NCBI GenBank assembly: GCA_947174175.1
Contig: CAMWHW010000047.1
Span: 1 to 7,356 of the forward strand
DNA: 7,356 bases
DNA from: an uncultured Clostridia bacterium
Lineage (GTDB): Bacteria > Bacillota > Clostridia > Christensenellales > Borkfalkiaceae
Direction of reading: 5' to 3'
Positions 1-4,213 of the stretch are shown piece after piece. Below the pieces are notes generated by a model. It was not told the DNA's origin. It did not search any database and was given only the letters and a program-made list of their open reading frames with translations. Made by a program: the position numbers and the translations under genes. Every line of letters begins with the position of its first letter. Position 1 is the stretch's first letter.

Positions 1-100
1 AACTCATTCCGTTACTTACACCCATAAGCTTTGCAAGTTCGGGTTGTGTCAAATTTCTTTCCAAACGCAACTCTTTCAGTTTTTGCCCAAAAGTATGCAT
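1..100 (-). CDS. XRE/Cro-C1 family HTH regulator, N-terminal part (partial)
   Basis: Reading leftward from an ATG at 100-98, the 33 visible codons begin MHTFGQKLKELRLERN and continue with LTQPELAKLMGVSNGMS. This is the typical start of a Cro/C1-type helix-turn-helix domain: a basic first helix, then T18-Q19-x-E21-L22-A23 and G27-V28-S29 forming the turn and the start of the recognition helix. The rest of the protein lies beyond the left edge, so any C-terminal domain is unknown. An in-frame TAA at 112-110, which is the stop of the preceding gene, means no earlier ATG is possible. Only 9 nt separate that stop from this ATG, and no good Shine-Dalgarno lies at normal distance (AAGGG at 126-122 is 21 nt away). 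Translation may therefore be coupled to the upstream oxidoreductase. The family and likely DNA binding are solid; the regulated target is unknown. Confidence 0.85.
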   Translation of the reverse strand, partial: MHTFGQKLKELRLERNLTQPELAKLMGVSNGMS

Positions 101-109
101 AATTTCATT

Positions 110-1339
110 TTACTTGTTTAACCCTTGCAAATACTCGTGCATTGCGTATGCAACGCGCTTTGATTGTTCAACCGCTTCCACGACGGTCTTTGCGCCCTTT
201 ACGACGTCGCCCGAGGCAAACACGCCCTCGCGCGTGGTTTCGCCGTTGTCGGCAATCTTGGCAAGTCCGCGCTCGTTGACTTCCAGTCCCTTGGTCTGGG
301 TTAAAATCATGTTGGAAGGTCTCTGCGAAATGCAAATCATAACGCAGTCCGCCTGGATAAGGGAGGGGTTATCACTCGTCGAAATAATCTTGTGGTTTTC
401 GTCGCAGACGGTGTCCACGAACATAACGCCCTCGTCGGTAATCTCCACGGGCTGCTTGTTGTAAATAAACTCCGCGCCCTCGTACTCGGCGTATTCCTTT
501 TCCTCGTCGCTCGCGCTGTAATTGTCCGTGCGCACCGTAATCTTAACGTCCTTAACGCCCATTCTGAGCGCCGTGCGCGCCACGTCCATTGCAACGTTGC
601 CCGCGCCGATTATTACCATAGACTTGCCAAGCTGGTCGCGGTAAGCTTCGGGCTTTTCCAGAAAGTGTACGCCGTAGTGCACGTGCCCCAGCGTTTCGCC
701 CTTGATATTCAACGCAATGGGCCAGGTAACGCCCGTGCCTATCGAAATGGCTTTAAAGCCGTCGCGGAACAGCTCCTCAACGCCGAACGCCTTGCCTATG
801 GTCACGTTGAACTTAATCTTGATGCCAAGGTGCAGCATAAGCGTCTTGTATCTGTCGACTATCGATTTGGGCAGTCTGAATTCGGGTATGCCGAAGCGGA
901 GGACGCCGCCTATGTCCGACTTGCTTTCGAACACGGTCACGTCGTAGCCCAGCTGCGCCATCTTTATGGATATGGTTATGCCCGCGGGACCCGCGCCGAC
1001 TACGGCAACCTTAATGCCGTTGGGCTCCGCCTTGTGCAGTTCCAGGCTGTCCAGATATCTTTCGGAAATAAAGTTTTCAATGGTGGAAATTTCCACGGGC
1101 TCGCCCTTCAAGCCCCTCACACAGTGCCCCTGGCACTGGTTGCCGTGGTTGCACACGATGGAGCACACGACGGAGAGGGGGTTGTTGTCGAACAACATTC
1201 TGCCCGCCTCGTCAATGTCGCCCTTCAAAAAGGTCTGAATAAAGTCGGGAATGGGCGTGTTGATGGGACAGCCCGTCCTGCATAAAGGTTTTTTACAGTT
1301 GAGGCATCTCTTTGCCTCCGCAATTACGTTGTGTGCCAT
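110..1339 (-). CDS. GltD/PreT-like FAD- and NAD(P)-dependent oxidoreductase with N-terminal Fe-S domain
   Basis: This 409-residue protein has the layout of the glutamate synthase small subunit family. An N-terminal Fe-S domain has two cysteine sets: C12, C15, C20, C24 followed by Pro, and C59, C63, C69, C73. An FAD-binding Rossmann motif GAGPAG follows at 115-120, with the family signature FGIPEFRLP at 149-157. A second nucleotide-binding motif, GAGNVAMD, lies at 245-252, and the FAD-closing SGDVVKGAKTVVEAV at 376-390. In the family such proteins pass electrons between NAD(P)H, FAD and Fe-S clusters to a partner: the GltB large subunit, PreA of dihydropyrimidine dehydrogenase, or NfnA. At 409 residues it is nearer PreT (about 412) than GltD or NfnB (about 460-470). 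None of the known partners is adjacent, so the electron acceptor is unknown. It starts on the base after the HIT stop codon, within the same leftward operon. Confidence 0.9.
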   Translation of the reverse strand: MAHNVIAEAKRCLNCKKPLCRTGCPINTPIPDFIQTFLKGDIDEAGRMLFDNNPLSVVCSIVCNHGNQCQGHCVRGLKGEPVEISTIENFISERYLDSLELHKAEPNGIKVAVVGAGPAGITISIKMAQLGYDVTVFESKSDIGGVLRFGIPEFRLPKSIVDRYKTLMLHLGIKIKFNVTIGKAFGVEELFRDGFKAISIGTGVTWPIALNIKGETLGHVHYGVHFLEKPEAYRDQLGKSMVIIGAGNVAMDVARTALRMGVKDVKITVRTDNYSASDEEKEYAEYEGAEFIYNKQPVEITDEGVMFVDTVCDENHKIISTSDNPSLIQADCVMICISQRPSNMILTQTKGLEVNERGLAKIADNGETTREGVFASGDVVKGAKTVVEAVEQSKRVAYAMHEYLQGLNK

Positions 1340-1759
1340 TTATAACGCCGCCTTGATTTTTTCAATCATCTCTTGATATTCTTCGTCCGAAAGGTAGGTC
1401 TTGCCGGGGTTCATGGTAAAGGTGCCGCCCCATTCGTCGCCGCCCTCGTACTTGGGGCAGAGGTGAACGTGCAGATGGCAACCCGTGTCGCCGTACATTC
1501 CGTAGTTCAGCTTGCCGGGCGCAAACACCTTGTGTATGGCCTTCGCCGCTTTGGTAACGTCTGCAAAGAACGCGTTTCTCTCCTCGTCGGATATGTTCAC
1601 GATTTCGCTTACGTGGTCCTTGTAGGCGACTATGCATCTGCCCGGTTTGGACTGCTCCTTAAAAAGTATGAGCTGCGAAACGTTTAAATCGCAGATTTTA
1701 ATGCCGAATTTTGCAAGAGGCTCTCCGCCCACGCAGTATCCGCAATTGCAATCTTTCAT
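1340..1759 (-). CDS. HIT-family (histidine triad) protein
   Basis: This is a 139-residue cytoplasmic protein with the histidine-triad active site HLHVHLCP at residues 95-102 (H95, H97, H99). In the family the middle histidine attacks the alpha-phosphate of nucleotide substrates, so members act as nucleotide hydrolases or transferases such as AMP-lysine or AMP-NH2 hydrolases. The actual substrate cannot be read here. The N-terminus has a C4-x-C6-x2-C9 cluster, which with H49 could form the zinc site seen in some HIT proteins (inference). The start is placed at 1759 because AGGGGG lies 6 nt upstream. A longer frame from an ATG at 1786 has no ribosome site, and that ATG sits at the predicted transcription start, so it would hardly be in the mRNA. 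Length is normal for the family. It is the first gene of the leftward operon. Confidence 0.9.
   Translation of the reverse strand: MKDCNCGYCVGGEPLAKFGIKICDLNVSQLILFKEQSKPGRCIVAYKDHVSEIVNISDEERNAFFADVTKAAKAIHKVFAPGKLNYGMYGDTGCHLHVHLCPKYEGGDEWGGTFTMNPGKTYLSDEEYQEMIEKIKAAL
1348..1354 (-). promoter_or_regulatory. Ribosome binding site of the GltD-like gene, inside the end of the HIT gene
   Basis: AAGGCGG (one mismatch to AAGGAGG) lies 8 nt before the ATG at 1339-1337. It overlaps the last Lys-Ala-Ala codons of the HIT gene. With zero bases between the HIT stop (1342-1340) and this start, the two genes are almost certainly co-transcribed and probably translationally coupled. Confidence 0.75.
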
Positions 1760-1765
1760 AATATT

Positions 1766-1771
1766 CCCCCT
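1766..1771 (-). promoter_or_regulatory. Ribosome binding site deciding the HIT gene start
   Basis: AGGGGG on the minus strand ends 6 nt before the ATG at 1759-1757. It selects this start over the in-frame ATG at 1786, nine codons upstream, which has no purine-rich site before it. Confidence 0.8.
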
Positions 1772-1791
1772 GTTTTTCGTTGTCATTATTT

Positions 1792-1820
1792 ATTCTACCA
1801 CGCAATTTCACACATTTCAA
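1792..1820 (-). promoter_or_regulatory. Sigma-A type promoter of the HIT / GltD-like / XRE operon
   Basis: On the minus strand, -35 TTGAAA (1820-1815) and -10 TAGAAT (1797-1792) are separated by exactly 17 bp. A TGG just before the -10 gives the extended -10 TGn motif. Each hexamer matches 5 of 6 consensus bases. Transcription should begin near 1785, giving a leader of about 26 nt before the HIT start. Confidence 0.75.
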
Positions 1821-1932
1821 GACCTAACTTTTATATTTTTTCGTAATTTGCAGTCACTTGCGCCCGCTTAAACCGCATAAAATGACAAAGTGCGCCCCGT
1901 CCGCCCGTTGATAAGTTTCCCCGTTCAAATAC

Positions 1933-1961
1933 TTGACTGGGGGGGGGGTAAGTGCTACAAT
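1933..1961 (+). promoter_or_regulatory. Sigma-A type promoter of the lipoprotein gene, with a G10 spacer
   Basis: -35 TTGACT (1933-1938) and -10 TACAAT (1956-1961) each match 5 of 6 consensus bases. The spacing is exactly 17 bp and a TGC extended -10 element lies at 1953-1955. Ten of the 17 spacer bases are one G run. The expected start of transcription is near 1968, leaving a leader of about 60 nt before the gene at 2031. As written, the spacing is optimal, which would be the ON state if the G run is length-variable. Confidence 0.8.
1939..1948 (+). repeat. G10 homopolymer inside the promoter spacer
   Basis: Ten uninterrupted G directly follow the -35 hexamer. It is the longest homopolymer I see in the window. 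Runs of this kind between -35 and -10 are a known slippage site in phase-variable promoters of other bacteria. Whether this one varies cannot be told from a single sequence, and such runs are also prone to sequencing and assembly miscounts. Confidence 0.9.
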
Positions 1962-2016
1962 GCATATATAAATAGGTTCACAACCGCGTGCGCGCGTGAT
2001 TGGGAACGGTATAAAA

Positions 2017-2022
2017 AAGGAG
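2017..2022 (+). promoter_or_regulatory. Ribosome binding site deciding the lipoprotein start
   Basis: AAGGAG lies 8 nt before the ATG at 2031, and the protein from that ATG begins directly with a signal peptide. The reading frame stays open upstream to an ATG at 1890, but that lies before the predicted transcription start and would place 47 residues ahead of the signal peptide. Confidence 0.85.
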
Positions 2023-2030
2023 TTTTGATT

Positions 2031-4022
2031 ATGAATAAGTTCAAAAAAGCGATTTTGGGCGTTACGGCGCTCGTCATGGCTTGTTCGATGACGGCTCTTG
2101 CAGCTTGCTCGAACGGCAAGGACCCCAAGGACCCTTCGGACCCCAACAATCCCAACGGTCCCAGTGAAGGCACGCTCGTATCCCCCGCTAAGACGGATAC
2201 GGTAAAGGTGTTGGAAAGAATACAGACCCAGTCCTTCAAGGCGGCGTCTTTGTCCTACGCTCTCGACACGAAGAGCATGTGCACCAGCTACGACAGCGAC
2301 GCGGAAGGCAAAATTCTTGAAGGTGCAACCAAGACTATCGGCGGCGAACACACCAAGACGTCCGGCAGCGCAAAGATTAACGTTAAGAACTTAGAGCTTG
2401 ACGCTACTTCGTATTATTTCGAGGAAGCGCTTGACGCGGATGGCAAGAAGGTTGCAGATACCGAAAGGGAAAACTACGGCTATATTTTCAGCCGCGGCGG
2501 TCACCTTTTCAGCGCGTACGACGACAAGGGTAAGCAGATAACCGATTTCTCGGACGTTACTCTTGAATATGCGGGCGATATGGGACTTCCCGCGGAGCTT
2601 AAAGCAATGCTTGACGCTCTGCCCGCAAACGGTATGCCCGCACAGGAGCTTACGCCTTTGAGCGCAATTTTAAACCTTGCGGAAACTTACGGCGGCGCAA
2701 CCTTTGCAGACAAGAAGCTTACCATTAACTTCAACAAGACCGCGTACGGACTGTACAACGACGTGCTTGCGGTTATCGAAACTCTTACCGAGGACACTAC
2801 GGTAGGCGACGTTATCAAGGCTAAGCCCGTTAAGGCTTTAATCGAATCGCTCACCTACGGCGTTTCCGCCAAGGATATTCTGGACCAGGTTGCCGCAATG
2901 GCGGGCGGCGAAGATGGCGCAAGCACGCTCGAAGGCGAAAGCGGTGCAAGCAGCGCGGCAATGATAGGCGCTATACTTGTAATTCTTCCCGAGGCAACCG
3001 CAGGCGAAAGCGTTTACAACTACCTTGTGAAGGTTCTCGAATCCAAGGACGTAGCGGAAGCGGTGTTCAAAATGATTGCACCCACTCTGCCCGCTTCGGC
3101 AGTGGCTCCCATAGCCCAGTTCAAGGTTATCGAGCTTTTGCAGCTTATCGCGGCTTCCATGCAACCTCCCCAGAACCCCGACCAGGGCACTACCATGAGC
3201 GCGGCGGTTTACGAAGAGAGCGCAGACGGCGGTATGCAGCAGGTTACCATGGCTCAGATTAAGAAGCAGATAAAGGGCCACCTTAATCAGATGGTATCCG
3301 TTACCGAGGATAAGGTTACCGTTACGATGCCGGAGTCGGCTTATTCAGTAAGCGCGCTTGAAATCGTTTATACGGTTGGCGACGACTACGCGGTATCTTC
3401 CGTAGCGATCAGCGGTTCGGTAAGCGAGAAGATGAGCTACGTGCGCGGAACCGGTCACGACGGGGAGATGAATTATCAGAATAACGAAATCGAAAACGAT
3501 TATACGTTATCCGCTTCCATTGAATTTGCTACGAGCGAGCTTGCGCTTACGGATATAAGCAATAATAGCGTTGGAATAGTGACGTATGAATACGAAGACG
3601 GAACCTATTATGATGTAAGCGAGTGTGCAAATATATCGATATATAACGAAGATTTCGAAAACCATGAAAATGACCGCACTTATATTTATATCGGTGCAAT
3701 TATGAAAGATAAGCAATTCTCAAAAGTCGTTGCGTATACGGCTAATGCGGATGGTACGTCTAAGACCGCTATCGAAGGTTGCGTATGGAGCGGCAATACG
3801 CTTAGTTTCAATGCGCACGGTGCCGAAGGAAAGATAGTTTGCAATTTATCTATTGGCGAATATCATATGCAAGACGGCAGAGGTAGAATAGTAATTAACG
3901 GCACAATAGTATGTGCTGCGGCGCAGGGATATTACTCTAAAACCCAACAAATCAGAATAGAAATAGAAAAAGAGGCACAGGTAACCACTTATACGGTTGC
4001 GGAAATTATTGCGGCAAAGTAA
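2031..4022 (+). CDS. Large surface lipoprotein of unknown function
   Basis: This 663-residue protein is not one I recognise. It begins with a lipoprotein signal peptide: basic MNKFKK, a hydrophobic stretch, then lipobox L23-A24-A25-C26, so the mature protein should be lipid-anchored on the outer face of the membrane. After the cysteine comes a proline-rich spacer of five x-x-P units (residues 30-44). Residues about 50-270 alternate probable beta strands (for example INVKNLELDATSYYF) with acidic helices. About 284-319 is small-residue rich (GEDGAS and GESGAS units), leading into a hydrophobic AMIGAILVILPEA stretch. Residues about 480-663 look strand-rich, with many Tyr, Asn and Glu. I see no catalytic motif. 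It has its own promoter with a G10 spacer and its own terminator, so it is a single-gene unit. Its 3' quarter is AT-richer than the rest. A substrate-binding, adhesin-like or antigenic role is possible but not shown. Confidence 0.85.
   Translation: MNKFKKAILGVTALVMACSMTALAACSNGKDPKDPSDPNNPNGPSEGTLVSPAKTDTVKVLERIQTQSFKAASLSYALDTKSMCTSYDSDAEGKILEGATKTIGGEHTKTSGSAKINVKNLELDATSYYFEEALDADGKKVADTERENYGYIFSRGGHLFSAYDDKGKQITDFSDVTLEYAGDMGLPAELKAMLDALPANGMPAQELTPLSAILNLAETYGGATFADKKLTINFNKTAYGLYNDVLAVIETLTEDTTVGDVIKAKPVKALIESLTYGVSAKDILDQVAAMAGGEDGASTLEGESGASSAAMIGAILVILPEATAGESVYNYLVKVLESKDVAEAVFKMIAPTLPASAVAPIAQFKVIELLQLIAASMQPPQNPDQGTTMSAAVYEESADGGMQQVTMAQIKKQIKGHLNQMVSVTEDKVTVTMPESAYSVSALEIVYTVGDDYAVSSVAISGSVSEKMSYVRGTGHDGEMNYQNNEIENDYTLSASIEFATSELALTDISNNSVGIVTYEYEDGTYYDVSECANISIYNEDFENHENDRTYIYIGAIMKDKQFSKVVAYTANADGTSKTAIEGCVWSGNTLSFNAHGAEGKIVCNLSIGEYHMQDGRGRIVINGTIVCAAAQGYYSKTQQIRIEIEKEAQVTTYTVAEIIAAK
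2118..2162 (+). repeat. Five tandem x-x-P codon triplets (surface spacer)
   Basis: Residues 30-44 read KDP-KDP-SDP-NNP-NGP, starting four residues after the lipid-anchored cysteine. Such a Pro-, Asp- and Asn-rich stretch is probably an extended spacer that carries the folded domain away from the membrane through the wall. Confidence 0.75.
2907..2960 (+). repeat. Imperfect 27-bp tandem duplication in the lipoprotein gene
   Basis: Two adjacent 27-nt units encode GEDGASTLE (residues 293-301) and GESGASSAA (302-310). By hand, about 17 of 27 bases match, concentrated in the first 18 nt. It is probably an old in-frame duplication within a flexible small-residue region. Chance similarity of low-complexity sequence is the alternative. 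Confidence 0.4.
3465..4019 (+). other. AT-rich 3' segment of the lipoprotein gene (compositional shift)
   Basis: From about codon 479 to the end the base and codon use changes. By hand count, 3481-4020 is about 40% G+C, falling to about 32% at 3601-3720. Sampled 60-base lines of the 5' part (at 2401, 2641, 2701, 2881, 3061) give 47-65%. Codons such as ATA, AGA, AAT and TAT become frequent. The frame stays open, so this is not decay. It may be a separately acquired or recombined C-terminal domain. Confidence 0.55.
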
Positions 4023-4041
4023 TAAAATCCGTACGGTAAAT

Positions 4042-4056
4042 AATTAAAATTCAAGC
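4042..4056 (+). repeat. 15-nt motif preceding a terminator (copy 1)
   Basis: AATTAAAATTCAAGC occurs here directly before the hairpin that ends the lipoprotein gene. An identical copy at 6428-6442 leads into the hairpin after hppA. The last bases overlap the start of each stem. The genes and stems themselves are unrelated. Confidence 0.8.
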
Positions 4057-4096
4057 GCCCCGCGGCGACCATCGCCGCGGGGCGTATTTTATATTT
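4056..4096 (+). terminator. Rho-independent terminator of the lipoprotein gene
   Basis: A perfect 13-bp G+C-rich stem (4056-4068 with 4072-4084) closes a 3-nt CCA loop. It is followed by a T-rich, A-interrupted tail at 4085-4096. It begins 33 nt after the stop codon and isolates the lipoprotein gene from hppA. The A/T-rich left flank could allow it to work in both directions. Confidence 0.9.
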
Positions 4097-4122
4097 CCGT
4101 ATATGAAATAAATTTGAAGAAT

Positions 4123-4172
4123 TTGTGAAAAGATATTGCAATTTACCGCCGTTTATGGTAAAATTTTCACAA
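4123..4172 (+). promoter_or_regulatory. 9-bp inverted repeat bracketing the hppA promoter (candidate operator)
   Basis: TTGTGAAAA (4123-4131) and TTTTCACAA (4164-4172) are perfect inverted copies 32 bp apart, with arm centres 41 bp apart, about four helix turns. One arm lies just upstream of the -35 and the other overlaps the last base of the -10 and runs to the predicted start site. The outer seven bases of each arm equal half-sites of the Rex operator (TTGTGAA, N4, TTCACAA). The 18 bp ending at 4172 match that pattern at 11 of 14 fixed positions. Binding by Rex or any regulator is an inference. Confidence 0.4.
4136..4164 (+). promoter_or_regulatory. hppA: Promoter of hppA
   Basis: -35 TTGCAA (4136-4141, 4 of 6) and -10 TAAAAT (4159-4164, 5 of 6) have 17-bp spacing, with an extended -10 TGG at 4156-4158. 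Transcription should begin near 4171, giving a leader of about 43 nt. The weaker -35 is compensated by the extended -10. Confidence 0.65.
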
Positions 4173-4201
4173 TGCGGAGAGGTTTCGCATAATATCTACA
4201 C

Positions 4202-4207
4202 AAGGGG
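4202..4207 (+). promoter_or_regulatory. Ribosome binding site of hppA
   Basis: AAGGGG lies 6 nt before the ATG at 4214 and supports that start. The protein then begins directly with its first membrane helix, as usual for the family. Confidence 0.75.
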
Positions 4208-4213
4208 ATAAAT

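Noticed and set aside
392..1285. Long plus-strand open frame (297 codons) opposite the oxidoreductase gene
   Set aside because: It is antisense to a clear family member. Its translation is rich in His, Arg, Val and Ala with no recognisable motif, as expected for the reverse strand of a G+C-rich gene.
1760..1786. Longer HIT gene starting at the ATG at 1786
   Set aside because: There is no ribosome site, and the ATG coincides with the expected transcription start of the promoter at 1820-1792. The internal ATG at 1759 has AGGGGG at 6 nt.
1804..1812. AATTTCAC-like strings near the operon, hppA and protease promoters (1804, 4163, 6480) as a shared operator
   Set aside because: The matches are short, A/T-rich and at different positions relative to the promoters (inside the spacer, at the -10, and upstream of the -35), so chance is an adequate explanation.
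1890..2030. In-frame N-terminal extension of the lipoprotein from an ATG at 1890, which would pass through the G10 run
   Set aside because: It lies upstream of the predicted transcription start near 1968 and would bury the signal peptide 47 residues inside. AAGGAG at 2017-2022 clearly serves the ATG at 2031. Translational phase variation through this frame is therefore not supported; the run acts in the promoter spacer.
2838..3281. Minus-strand open frame within the lipoprotein gene
   Set aside because: It has no ribosome site or motif and is shadowed by the complete lipoprotein gene with its own promoter and terminator.
4029..4036. CCGTACGG palindrome just after the lipoprotein stop codon
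   Set aside because: Eight bases only, with no loop, no T tail and no second copy. It is too short to support a site.
4172..4190. Small hairpin ATGCG / CGCAT in the hppA leader as a possible riboswitch or attenuator
   Set aside because: A 5-bp stem with a 9-nt loop and no alternative pairing is not enough. The leader of about 43 nt is too short for a known riboswitch.
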